DNA of 40,065 nt from the NCBI GenBank assembly GCA_037130845.1, contig JBAXSE010000012.1, positions 1-40,065 of the forward strand, given 5' to 3'. How positions within the stretch are numbered: the stretch's first letter is position 1; every line of letters starts with the position of its first letter. The notes below the pieces were generated by a model. That model saw only the letters and a list, made by a program, of their open reading frames with translations. It was not told the DNA's origin and ran no database searches. A program made the translations under genes and the position numbers. Positions 7,983-15,666 of this stretch are shown one piece after another. Source of the stretch: 1-14-0-10-37-14 sp037130845. GTDB lineage: Bacteria > Patescibacteriota > Patescibacteriia > Patescibacteriales > Patescibacteriaceae.

Positions 7983-9674
7983 CTACATTTGGCGCACTAT
8001 TTCAATCCCTAATAATTCTAAACCATTTTGCAAAATTGTCCTAATATTAAGCAACAAGCGCATACGTACGGCGCGTAATCCGCTATCATCAACCAGCAAC
8101 GGCACTGTCTGGTAATAATCGTTAAACAGCTGGGCCAGTTCGTAGAGATACTTGGCCAATTCCGAAGGATTGGCAGCCTGAGCAGACTGCTCTATTTTTT
8201 CTTCAAACTGCGCCAATTTGGCCACCAACCTTGATTCCAACGCTTGCGACAAATCGCCCCCAGCGCTCAGAATAGCGGACGTTTCCAAACCGGACTTTGA
8301 CAGAACGCTATTTATCCTGGCCGCTACATATTCCAGGTAGGAAGCAGTAAAGCCATCGAAACGCAAAGCTTCGTCGACATCAAAGCAAATCACTTTGTCT
8401 GCGCCCACCTTGAGCATTTCAAATTTTAGAGTTGCTACCGTCAAAATCCGAGCCGTTTCGATCATCTGATCTTCGTCCCAATCAACGTGGCGATCAGCAA
8501 TCTCATTTTTGAATTTTTCAAATACCTTAAGATACAAATCGCGATAGCTGATAGTATTACCGGTGCGAGAGCTCATCATCCCGCTTGGCAGCTTAACGAA
8601 ATCATAAGGCAAGTGCGCCATCTCGGCCCGATAACCCATTAATTCCAAAACCTTAAACAACTGCTTGAAATAAAGCGATTGGCGTACGTCCACCACATAT
8701 AAAGATTTGGTCAATTCATGGCGGCGGAATTTCTCTTGCGCCAAGGCCAGATCAGCCACCGGATAAAGCGCCGTACCATCGGCGCGCAGCACGACCAAGA
8801 CGCCTAAGCCGTATTCTTCCAGATCGGCGATGATCGCGCCTTGGCTTTCGCGCAAAATACCTTTTTTCAACAGCTCATCAACTAAAGCGCGGCCCGCCTC
8901 GATATACTCGCTCTCGTAATAATGCTCCGCGAATTCAATTTTTAATTCCTGATAGATAGAAGCGAAATAATCCAAGCTCCATTGGCGGGTCGTAGTCCAC
9001 AGGTCGTAATCCTCGCCGGTGCGAGCCTCAATATTTTGCATGATCTGACTAACTTCGGCCGGACCCTCGGGTAAAATCTCCAGTTGCTTGACCGCCTCGA
9101 CATAAGCCTGGCCTAACAAAAACCCCTTGTCCGCGCTGGCGTCTTCGGTCATCGGTACAAAACCGCGCTTGAGCGCCCAGATGGTCTTGGCCACATGGAT
9201 GCCAAAATCATTAATATAAGACACCGGCCACACCTTAAAACCGGCGGCCCGATAAAGCCGTCCCATAGCATCGCCATAACTAATGTTGCGCAAATGGCCT
9301 AGGTGATATTCCTTATGCGTGTTGGCATTAGAGTATTCAATCATCACCTCCTGGCCCTCGCCTATCCGCTCGTTTTCGCCTGTTTCGATGTTGGCCAAAA
9401 CTTCTTTGTTCCACTCGGTTGATAAGCGAAAATTAAGATAGGCGCCGGCAGCTTCCGCTTGGCACCAATCAGAGTTCCAGTTCGCTGCCAAATCGATAGC
9501 CAGTTTAGCCGGGCTAGTTTGTAGGTCCTTAGCCAAGACAAACAAAGGCAAGGCTAGATCGCCTAAGCTGGCATCCGGAGTCAGGATAAAGTCGCCAGGT
9601 TTGATTATATCTTTTTCCAGCTGTTGATTAAGCTCTGCGGCCAGCTGCTGTTTTACTTGTTTCCAAATATTCAT
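7983..9674 (-). CDS. argS: arginine-tRNA ligase
   Basis: A 563-residue class I synthetase that charges tRNA-Arg. It has the N-terminal Add-1 domain, the HIGH motif as HLGH (124-127, inside ANTHKEYHLGHLRN), the KMSKS-like motif MMSSRTGN, and a C-terminal DALR anticodon-binding domain with the family signature AELFNDYYQTVPLL-type end (here AQLFNDYYQTVPLL). Length is normal. The ATG is at 9672-9674 with no Shine-Dalgarno site. It is the first gene of the minus-strand run; the next gene begins 41 bp downstream. No clear promoter could be read, although a TATAAA lies about 10 nt upstream of the ATG and would give a leaderless message. Confidence 0.96.
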   Translation of the reverse strand: MNIWKQVKQQLAAELNQQLEKDIIKPGDFILTPDASLGDLALPLFVLAKDLQTSPAKLAIDLAANWNSDWCQAEAAGAYLNFRLSTEWNKEVLANIETGENERIGEGQEVMIEYSNANTHKEYHLGHLRNISYGDAMGRLYRAAGFKVWPVSYINDFGIHVAKTIWALKRGFVPMTEDASADKGFLLGQAYVEAVKQLEILPEGPAEVSQIMQNIEARTGEDYDLWTTTRQWSLDYFASIYQELKIEFAEHYYESEYIEAGRALVDELLKKGILRESQGAIIADLEEYGLGVLVVLRADGTALYPVADLALAQEKFRRHELTKSLYVVDVRQSLYFKQLFKVLELMGYRAEMAHLPYDFVKLPSGMMSSRTGNTISYRDLYLKVFEKFKNEIADRHVDWDEDQMIETARILTVATLKFEMLKVGADKVICFDVDEALRFDGFTASYLEYVAARINSVLSKSGLETSAILSAGGDLSQALESRLVAKLAQFEEKIEQSAQAANPSELAKYLYELAQLFNDYYQTVPLLVDDSGLRAVRMRLLLNIRTILQNGLELLGIEIVRQM

Positions 9675-9768
9675 AGGGGTTATTTATACAGCAATAATGC
9701 CTATTTTTTGTCTAAAAGTCAAATATCGTATACTTGAGTCAAATAATTCAAATTACTATAGCCATGCT

Positions 9769-9856
9769 CCTACAAATACAAATTATTACAAATCTACAAA
9801 TATAACATAACGTTTGGGTACGGATTTGTATATTTGTAATAATTTGTATTTGTAGG
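9769..9856. repeat. perfect 25-bp inverted repeat, 38-nt loop
   Basis: Left arm 9769-9793 and right arm 9832-9856 are exact reverse complements, built from words such as TACAAATACAAATTATTACA. The related word ACAAATCTACAAAT occurs in the loop and again at about 38868-38878 between dnaJ and miaB. The 88-bp unit could fold as a long hairpin or be a small non-coding mobile element. It has no coding capacity and no T-run terminator. Confidence 0.8.
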
Positions 9857-9939
9857 GACCTACCGTAATATAACTCAACCTGCCTCGCCTACGACAGTCT
9901 AGGTTGGTATTCTACGCACAGAAGAAATCTGGAATATAA

Positions 9940-9967
9940 AACGCCCCAGTCTTATAACCAGGGCGTT
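9940..9967 (-). terminator. intrinsic terminator of the 9981-11618 gene
   Basis: AACGCCC (9940-9946) pairs with GGGCGTT (9961-9967). On the minus strand the stem is followed by TTTATATT. It lies 14 bp beyond the stop codon. The T-run is interrupted, so strength is moderate. Confidence 0.6.
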
Positions 9968-9980
9968 GACCTTGAGCTGA

Positions 9981-11618
9981 TCACTTGATAATCTGGACGG
10001 TAATACGGTCTACTAAGCCAGGGGTCTTGCGGATAAAGCTGGGCGAGAATTGCAATTGGAAATCCTTGATTAGTGGCTGGCTGGCCAAGTAGAGCTTCAA
10101 CTGGTCTTCTTTTAAATTTATAATCTTCTTTTTGTCGATAATATTGTCTTGCTGGACGAGCGTGACTTCGGCGCCCATGGACATTTCGATTTCGGCTCGC
10201 TTAGCAGCTGCGTCAAACTTAACCAGCTGATAATCCAGAGAGCTATTGTCCAAGGCGACCAACTTCTTGTCCGTCGGCAACGCGGCAGTGATTGCCTTCT
10301 CGGCCAATGCCTTAAAATCGGCATCCTTAAAGGCTACTACCTGCACCGTCGCCTTGACCGTCACGGTAAAGCGGTCTTTTTCTTCGCCTACTTTGCTGTC
10401 TATCGTCGAAGTGGTGCTGCTGGCGACAATAGTCACTAGACGTTTGTTGAAGTCGCTATAAGTATTATCCACATCGGCCTGAGCCTTGTCAGCAACTTCT
10501 TGTTTGAGGTTGGCCACCGATTGGTCAAGCTGTTCTTGGGTGATTGTATTCTTGGTCTGTTGGCCAAAATGGATATCGCCTTCTTTGCTCATTGCGTAAA
10601 TCTTGTCCTGCAAACCTGCCCACAAGCCGGGAATAGTAAACTTTTCCGCTCCTACGACATTTTCTTGGATTGGGTTATCGGCAAAAACTTCGGCCTCAAT
10701 CTGCCCGCCGGCTGGAATATTAACCGAATTCTTCAAGCGGTATAGCTTGCCGCTGGCAGACAACAGGCGCGTATTAGCCACTAGCGGCTGACTCTTGTTA
10801 TTGGTACTAATCAAGGTAACTTTGCCAAAAACCTCAGTGCCGATGACTTCGGTGCCGGAAATCGTATAGACCTTGCTTTGCTCCACCGCAATCTCCTTGA
10901 CTAACCCGGAAACGGTCGGCTCGTTAAGGCCAGGTTGGCTGGCGCCATCAACTACGGTAACGGTCAGCCTATCTTTGATTTGTTCGTTTTTAAGGCTGAT
11001 TAAAATATTTGTTTTGACGGCTGCAAAATAAAACACTGCCAAACCAATGACGGCCACCAGGAAAACAAAAGTGATTGCTAATTTCTTGTAGACGCCGACG
11101 GATGCATTGTCCAATGATGGTTGTTCACGCAGGCTGTCTTTACCAGACTGGCTATACATCCTGTCCAAGCCGCCGTCTTTGGGCTTACGTTCTTTGTTAT
11201 CAAGCGAAGCATAATCAGGCGCCGCTTGCTTATCTTTGCCGGAAACGTATTCGGGCAAAGATAAATCGTCATCCAGATCCCCGTCTTCTTCTTGTTGCGA
11301 CTTAGATGCAGGCAAGTTGAGCGATGGCTCCAAAGAATCGTCTTCTTCGTCGCTATAAAAGGATTTGTCGGCGGTCGGGGCTGGCTTCGCGAGAACAGTC
11401 GGCGTACGCGAGCCGAGAGGAGGAGCGACTGGCATGGATTTTTTCAAATCCACAACCATTTCCTTGTTGGTTGGCAAATTCGGCGCCAAACCGGCAACAC
11501 GCTGAATTCTAATCTTGGGTTTGATCCCAACCAAAGATTTAACCGGGGCATGCTTGGCGGTTTTAGTTTTGGTGGCAGGCTTTTTAGCTGCCATTTTCTT
11601 AGACTTGGCTAGAGGCAT
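9981..11618 (-). CDS. single-pass membrane protein resembling patescibacterial baseplate J-like proteins
   Basis: A 545-residue protein. Residues 1-175 are cytoplasmic, low in complexity, first Lys/Ala/Pro-rich and then acidic. One transmembrane helix lies at about 178-200. The rest is an extracytoplasmic beta-rich region with a module of the type GKVTLISTNNKSQPLVANTR followed by FTIPGLWAGLQDKIYA. I recognise this pattern from Patescibacteria proteins that automatic pipelines call baseplate J-like; no phage genes are near, so a tail role is unlikely. A surface or envelope scaffold role is inference. It is monocistronic with its own promoter and a leader of only about 17 nt. Confidence 0.7.
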   Translation of the reverse strand: MPLAKSKKMAAKKPATKTKTAKHAPVKSLVGIKPKIRIQRVAGLAPNLPTNKEMVVDLKKSMPVAPPLGSRTPTVLAKPAPTADKSFYSDEEDDSLEPSLNLPASKSQQEEDGDLDDDLSLPEYVSGKDKQAAPDYASLDNKERKPKDGGLDRMYSQSGKDSLREQPSLDNASVGVYKKLAITFVFLVAVIGLAVFYFAAVKTNILISLKNEQIKDRLTVTVVDGASQPGLNEPTVSGLVKEIAVEQSKVYTISGTEVIGTEVFGKVTLISTNNKSQPLVANTRLLSASGKLYRLKNSVNIPAGGQIEAEVFADNPIQENVVGAEKFTIPGLWAGLQDKIYAMSKEGDIHFGQQTKNTITQEQLDQSVANLKQEVADKAQADVDNTYSDFNKRLVTIVASSTTSTIDSKVGEEKDRFTVTVKATVQVVAFKDADFKALAEKAITAALPTDKKLVALDNSSLDYQLVKFDAAAKRAEIEMSMGAEVTLVQQDNIIDKKKIINLKEDQLKLYLASQPLIKDFQLQFSPSFIRKTPGLVDRITVQIIK

Positions 11619-11641
11619 AACGAATTTATTTAAGCAAAGTC

Positions 11642-11670
11642 ATTATAGCATTTTTTTGACAACCTGCCAA
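11642..11670 (-). promoter_or_regulatory. sigma-70 promoter for the 9981-11618 gene
   Basis: Minus strand TTGGCA (11665-11670), spacer of 17, TATAAT (11642-11647), with TG one base before the -10. Predicted transcription start about 11635, giving a leader of roughly 17 nt. It faces the mscS promoter. Confidence 0.75.
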
Positions 11671-11675
11671 CTGCC

Positions 11676-11704
11676 TGGAACTCATCGCCGAATAATGCTA
11701 TAAT
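11676..11704 (+). promoter_or_regulatory. extended -10 promoter for mscS-like gene
   Basis: TATAAT at 11699-11704 preceded by TGC, so an extended -10. TGGAAC at 11676-11681 is a poor -35 at 17 bp. The predicted leader is about 32 nt before the ATG at 11743. Confidence 0.65.
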
Positions 11705-11742
11705 CTAAATATCTTTAAGAATGCTAATTATCATCAATATTT

Positions 11743-12795
11743 ATGTTTGACCAATATTTTGCCGGCGCCAGTTGGCACTTTGTCGTATTAGGGAATAGCC
11801 TAAAAACTTATTTTTTAGCCTTGGTTGTTTTTTGCATCTTTCTGACCGCCACCAGCCTATTGCACCGCCTGATCATCGGCCGGCTAAATAAAATCTTCGC
11901 CAAAAATAAAAACAAATTGGTCGACTTTTCCGCCAGCCTAGCCCGACGCTTCGGTCCGCCTTATTACATTTGGTTTTCTTTGTATATGGCGCTCAAAACT
12001 TTGGCCGTCCACCCGCAAGTAGTGCGCTTCATCAATCTAACCATGCTCATCTGGGTAGTAACTATCGCGATTGCGATTGGAGAAAAAATTATTACCCGCC
12101 TAATGAGCCGCCACTTTGAAAAAGACAACCAAGCCAAGTCCTTTTTATACATTATCTCGCTTTTGATTAAAGTGGTCTTCTGGCTGTTCGGCGGCATCAT
12201 GATCCTATCCAACTTAGGCATCAATGTAACCAGCCTGGTAACCGGCCTCGGCATCGGCGGTATCGCTATCGCCTTGGCGCTGCAAAACATCTTAGGCGAC
12301 CTCTTTAGCTCTTTTGCCATTTACCTGGATAAACCGTTTAAGGTCGGAGATTTCATCGTCCTGGGCAATGACAGCGGCTTCGTCCAGAAGATCGGCATCA
12401 AGACTAGCCGTCTCTTAGGCGGCTCCGGACAGATTATTATCATCTCCAACAAAGAGCTGACCAGCGCCCGCATCCAGAATTTCCAAAAACTAACCGAACG
12501 GCAAGCCAAGATCCAATTACACGTCAACCTAGACACCGACGAAGCTGCCTGCCGCCAAGCTCTGGTTATCGCGCGCCAAGCAGTCGAGGCCCTGCCTGCC
12601 CTCAAATTTGACCACACCAACATTATCGCCGCCACCGACCGCTCATTGCTATTGGAAGTCGCCTATGCCGTACGCGGTGCCGATATGCAGCTCTTCTTAG
12701 ACAACCAACAGGAACTATTGCTCAAGATTACAGCCGGCTTCGCTCAAGCCGGCATCAAACTGGCACCGCCCCTCATCGCGACTGTTTCTAAATAA
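11743..12795 (+). CDS. MscS-family mechanosensitive ion channel
   Basis: A 350-residue membrane protein that opens under membrane tension and protects against osmotic downshock. Helices lie at about 20-40, 75-90, 99-117 and 132-155, then the pore helix TM3 at about 160-190 with the Gly/Ala pattern LGIGGIAIALALQNILGD. The beta domain follows (PFKVGDFIVLG, then IIIISNKELTSARIQNF), which is diagnostic for MscS. The C-terminal alpha/beta vestibule domain is present. Length is close to small MscS-like channels. It stands alone between a divergent promoter and its own strong terminator. No Shine-Dalgarno site precedes the ATG. Confidence 0.93.
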   Translation: MFDQYFAGASWHFVVLGNSLKTYFLALVVFCIFLTATSLLHRLIIGRLNKIFAKNKNKLVDFSASLARRFGPPYYIWFSLYMALKTLAVHPQVVRFINLTMLIWVVTIAIAIGEKIITRLMSRHFEKDNQAKSFLYIISLLIKVVFWLFGGIMILSNLGINVTSLVTGLGIGGIAIALALQNILGDLFSSFAIYLDKPFKVGDFIVLGNDSGFVQKIGIKTSRLLGGSGQIIIISNKELTSARIQNFQKLTERQAKIQLHVNLDTDEAACRQALVIARQAVEALPALKFDHTNIIAATDRSLLLEVAYAVRGADMQLFLDNQQELLLKITAGFAQAGIKLAPPLIATVSK

Positions 12796-12828
12796 AAAAT
12801 AAGCCTCGTTAACACGAGGCTTATTTTT
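12795..12828 (+). terminator. strong intrinsic terminator of mscS-like gene
   Basis: A perfect 14-bp stem (12795-12808 with 12815-12828) with a 6-nt loop, starting inside the stop codon region and ending in a T-rich arm. It starts with A-rich sequence, so it could also act on the minus strand. Confidence 0.9.
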
Positions 12829-12912
12829 GTATTAAGCTAAAATTAGTTATCTACCTGATTAATACGTACATGAGCTGGGAATAATTTTGCTAATAATTGC
12901 ATTCTGCAGATA

Positions 12913-12942
12913 CCTGCCGGAGTCGACCCGACTACTGGCGGG
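12913..12942. repeat. GC-rich dyad element
   Basis: CCTGCC (12913-12918) pairs with GGCGGG (12937-12942, one G-T pair), enclosing AGTCG-ACC-CGACT. It stands out in an AT-rich gap of about 130 bp and has no T-run on either side, so it is not a standard terminator. Similar GC-rich dyads occur at 25426-25441 and 30977-30992. Confidence 0.45.
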
Positions 12943-12960
12943 CGGGTATAAATCAGGGAA

Positions 12961-13311
12961 TTATTTGCGCTTGAACTTGACACTCAAAACAGGTTCGTAT
13001 TGTTCTTCATGTTGACCGACTATCTCCACCAATTCGCCTTTCATGATATTGCTCAGCGCGATGTCACTCAGTTGGACATTCAGCTCGGCCATTTCATTTT
13101 TTATTTCATCCAATTTATTGATCTCCGGTCCGAAGTCTTTTTTTATAGTATCTTCTTGCGTTTTCTTAGCGGCGCGGACTTCCTTAGCCTTTTCCGTCAA
13201 TTCCTGCAATTCGCGGGAATGAGTCATGGCATCGCGGAAGCTGGAACGCAATATCTTTTGTTCCTGTTTTAACTGAGTTATTTTGTTAAAGATTTCTTGT
13301 GGATTCTTCAT
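12961..13311 (-). CDS. hypothetical coiled-coil protein
   Basis: A 116-residue soluble protein with no membrane segment or signal peptide. Residues 5-85 are strongly heptad-like and rich in Lys, Glu, Gln and Leu, so probably a long coiled-coil hairpin, followed by a short strand-rich tail ending in VKFKRK. I do not recognise a family and it could be a DNA-binding, ribosome-associated or scaffold protein. It appears to be a single-gene unit with its own weak promoter. No Shine-Dalgarno site. Confidence 0.75.
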   Translation of the reverse strand: MKNPQEIFNKITQLKQEQKILRSSFRDAMTHSRELQELTEKAKEVRAAKKTQEDTIKKDFGPEINKLDEIKNEMAELNVQLSDIALSNIMKGELVEIVGQHEEQYEPVLSVKFKRK

Positions 13312-13344
13312 ACGATCTATGATTTATATTTATTAAACATTGGC

Positions 13345-13373
13345 ATCTTAGCAGATATACGCCACAAAGCCAA
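13345..13373 (-). promoter_or_regulatory. probable promoter of the coiled-coil gene
   Basis: Minus strand TTGGCT (13368-13373), 17-bp spacer, TAAGAT (13345-13350). Both boxes match the consensus at four of six positions. The predicted leader is about 30 nt. Confidence 0.45.
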
Positions 13374-13408
13374 GCTGCCATAAATACAAGCAATTTGCCT
13401 ATCTATCT

Positions 13409-13440
13409 AAAAATAGCCGCCAAAAAAAGCGGCTATTTTT
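13409..13440 (-). terminator. intrinsic terminator of gpmI
   Basis: A perfect 12-bp stem (13409-13420 with 13429-13440) around an 8-nt loop, with A-runs and T-runs at the outer ends. It lies 15 bp after the gpmI stop codon on the minus strand. Confidence 0.9.
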
Positions 13441-13455
13441 ATAATTATAATCAGA

Positions 13456-14955
13456 TTAACGCATCTCTTTAGGCTTTTTCAAGCCTAATATTTTTAATAC
13501 CAGCGACGCAACATCCTTAAGTCCGGCATTTTTCGGCAGACTCAGCTTAAGCCCGCTCGTCTCAGGCGCAACCATTACCAAAGGCACCGGATTAATTGTA
13601 TGGCTGGTCACCCACTTAGGACTTTTATCCTCGGCGTTGCCATGATCGGCGCACAAGATTGAAGTATAGCCATTGGACAAGCCGCAATTGACAATCTCAT
13701 TCTCGGCCTTGTCTACGCTCTGCACCGCCTTGATAATCGCGGACTTCTTGGCCGTATGCCCGACCATATCGCAGTTCACCAGATTTACCACGATAAAATC
13801 GTAACTTTGTTTTTTGATTTCAACGCACAGCTTAGCGGCAATATCATAAACGCTCATTTCCGGCTGCAAATCATAGGTAGCCAAATGAGGCGATTTAATC
13901 AAAAGCTGCTTCTCGCCTTTGTACGGCTCTTCTCTTTGGCCGTTAAAGAAAAAAGTGACATGCGCATATTTCTCTGTTTCGCTGATGCGCAATTGCTTCA
14001 TTCCGGCATCGGCGATAACTTCACCTAACAGATTCTTGGCTGTAATATTCGGAAAGGCGACGGCTGCCGGCATCGGCTGGTAATACTGCGTCATGGCCAC
14101 AAAGAACAACGGCGTTAATTTCCGCTTGAAGCCGGTAAACTTAGGTTCGATTAGGGCCTTGGTTAATTGGCGGGTCCGGTCTGTTCGAAAATTGACAAAA
14201 ATAAAGCTATCATGCGCCTTGAGGCCGGCATAGCCTTGCGCGTGTTGCGGCTTGATAAACTCATCAGTGACTCCGGCTTGATGGCAAGCCTTGATTGCTT
14301 TTTCCGCTTCTGTAAATTTCGGTCCACCGGCCAGGGCAATGCAATCGTAAGCTTCTTTGGTCCGCTCCCAACGCAGGTTGCGATCCATGGCATAATAGCG
14401 GCCGCTGATGGTGGCAATCTTACCGAAGCCGAGAGCCTTAAGCTTGTTTTTGATCACTCTCACATGCTTCAAACTCTCGGTCGGCGGCGCGTCACGTCCA
14501 TCCGTCATCACGTGAACATAGACATTGTGAAATTTTTGACGGCGGCATAAATCCAACAACGCCAGCAGATGATTGGTGTGGCTATGGACCCCTTGGGTTT
14601 GCACCAGCGCGATCAGATGCAAAGCCGTCTTATGCTGGCGGCAATTCTTAATGGCTGCCAAAAAGGCCTTGTTCTTAAAGAAGCTCCCGTCATCGATAGC
14701 CGATTGGATGCGCGGCAAAGATTGCTTGATAATCCGGCCAGAACCGATGGTCAAATGGCCGACTTCCGAATTGCCCTGATAGCCGGGCATCAAACCAACA
14801 GCCTCCCCGCTCGCCTTCAATAATGCATGTGGATAATGATGCCAAAAATAATCAAAATATTTAGGCTTGGCCGCGGCAATCAGATTGCCCACCGGATTGC
14901 GCCGATAACCCCACCCATCGCGAATGATTAAAATGACTGGATTTTTTGCTTTCAT
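13456..14955 (-). CDS. gpmI: 2,3-bisphosphoglycerate-independent phosphoglycerate mutase
   Basis: A 499-residue glycolytic enzyme that interconverts 3- and 2-phosphoglycerate using two metal ions. Seen in the sequence: the first metal-binding Asp in IIRDGWGYR (about residue 13), the catalytic Ser in GNSEVGHLTIGSG (Ser63), the HVMTDGRDAPP segment, and the second metal cluster in ADHGNAEDK and SHT. Length is typical. Transcribed alone: a promoter sits about 20 bp upstream and a strong terminator follows. The leader is only about 13 nt and there is no Shine-Dalgarno site. Confidence 0.96.
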   Translation of the reverse strand: MKAKNPVILIIRDGWGYRRNPVGNLIAAAKPKYFDYFWHHYPHALLKASGEAVGLMPGYQGNSEVGHLTIGSGRIIKQSLPRIQSAIDDGSFFKNKAFLAAIKNCRQHKTALHLIALVQTQGVHSHTNHLLALLDLCRRQKFHNVYVHVMTDGRDAPPTESLKHVRVIKNKLKALGFGKIATISGRYYAMDRNLRWERTKEAYDCIALAGGPKFTEAEKAIKACHQAGVTDEFIKPQHAQGYAGLKAHDSFIFVNFRTDRTRQLTKALIEPKFTGFKRKLTPLFFVAMTQYYQPMPAAVAFPNITAKNLLGEVIADAGMKQLRISETEKYAHVTFFFNGQREEPYKGEKQLLIKSPHLATYDLQPEMSVYDIAAKLCVEIKKQSYDFIVVNLVNCDMVGHTAKKSAIIKAVQSVDKAENEIVNCGLSNGYTSILCADHGNAEDKSPKWVTSHTINPVPLVMVAPETSGLKLSLPKNAGLKDVASLVLKILGLKKPKEMR

Positions 14956-14974
14956 AGCTATACCAAATTATTAT

Positions 14975-14993
14975 ATTATACTAGCAGTATAAT
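14975..14993 (-). promoter_or_regulatory. gpmI -10 embedded in an operator-like dyad
   Basis: ATTATACT (14975-14982) and AGTATAAT (14986-14993) form an 8-bp inverted repeat with a 3-nt centre. The minus-strand TATAAT at 14975-14980 is the likely gpmI -10; the -35 position (CGGTTT) is poor. A weak promoter overlapped by a dyad suggests a regulator-binding site. The half-site ATACTAG resembles the centre of the palindromes at 26354 and 35755. Confidence 0.5.
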
Positions 14994-15144
14994 CCAGAAA
15001 CCGGTTCGAAGCAACCTAAAATATCATCCGTTTAACTTAATAGAGCACAAAACAATCTGCTTAACTTACGCTTATATATTATTTTCTAAACAGAGCTTTA
15101 AACTTCAAGCATCGTCCATGACATTTCCATGGCTATAAATAATA

Positions 15145-15186
15145 TGCTATAATAGATTAATTCTTCGTAAGAGAAATAATTAATCT
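15145..15186 (+). promoter_or_regulatory. extended -10 promoter and leader hairpin of the pspC-liaF-like pair
   Basis: TGCTATAAT at 15145-15153 is an extended -10. Right after it, AGATTAATT (15154-15162) pairs with AATTAATCT (15178-15186), so nearly the whole leader can fold and the right arm ends 2 nt before the ATG. No Shine-Dalgarno site is present. Confidence 0.6.
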
Positions 15187-15188
15187 CT

Positions 15189-15665
15189 ATGCCCTACAAA
15201 AAACTTTATCGCTCGAGCCGCGACAAGATTATTGCCGGCGTCTGCGGCGGGTTGGCTGAATATTTTGAAATAGACTCAACGATAATACGCGCCGCTTTTA
15301 TCGTTTTGACTTTAGCCGGCGGCAGCGGCATTTTGCTTTATATCATATTGGCTCTAATAACACCTAGCGACGTCAATCAAGAAGCAACGCCCCGAGACAA
15401 TCTGAACGATCTAACCGGCAGCGTCAAAAGCCAGGCTCAAGCCATAGCCAAAGAGCTTAAACCAAAACGAAACCGGACAGCTGACAGCAACGAAGACTTG
15501 GCAATCCCCCGCTCCAGATTTTATCTAGGACTGATCGTCTGCTTTATTGGATTCATCCTGCTGATCAATAACTTTGTCCCTACCCAGTTTAACTGGTTCT
15601 GGTCGGCCACTGTTTGGCCGTTAACCATTATTTTTATAGGTATTTATCTCATTAGAAAAAAATAA
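15189..15665 (+). CDS. PspC-domain envelope stress protein
   Basis: A 158-residue protein with an N-terminal PspC domain (about 1-60: LYRSSRDKIIAGVCGGLAEY, then a helix ending ILALITPSD), a polar linker, and two C-terminal hydrophobic segments (about 113-130 and 137-153) like those of LiaI/DUF5668 proteins. PspC proteins sense or relay membrane stress. The stop codon is followed after 1 bp by the next gene, also of this type, so the pair is one operon. The domain call is firm; the stress role is by family only. Confidence 0.85.
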   Translation: MPYKKLYRSSRDKIIAGVCGGLAEYFEIDSTIIRAAFIVLTLAGGSGILLYIILALITPSDVNQEATPRDNLNDLTGSVKSQAQAIAKELKPKRNRTADSNEDLAIPRSRFYLGLIVCFIGFILLINNFVPTQFNWFWSATVWPLTIIFIGIYLIRKK

Positions 15666-15666
15666 T

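Larger units (their letters stand above)
9675..9980. other. 306-bp intergenic region upstream of argS
   Basis: No gene is visible in this gap. It holds a perfect 25-bp inverted repeat (9769-9793 with 9832-9856), the terminator of the gene at 9981-11618, and AT-rich sequence directly before argS. A TTGACT with a CATTAT 17 bp away (minus strand, between the inverted repeat and argS) is a possible weak argS promoter. Confidence 0.6.

Noticed and set aside
9981..11618. A prophage or contractile-tail gene, from the baseplate J-like resemblance
   Set aside because: The protein has an internal membrane helix, and no other phage structural, integrase or lysis genes are nearby.
14996..15016. GGTTCGAAGC, which looks like a tRNA T-loop
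   Set aside because: The flanking bases do not form a 5-bp T stem on either strand, and no acceptor, D or anticodon arm could be placed around it.
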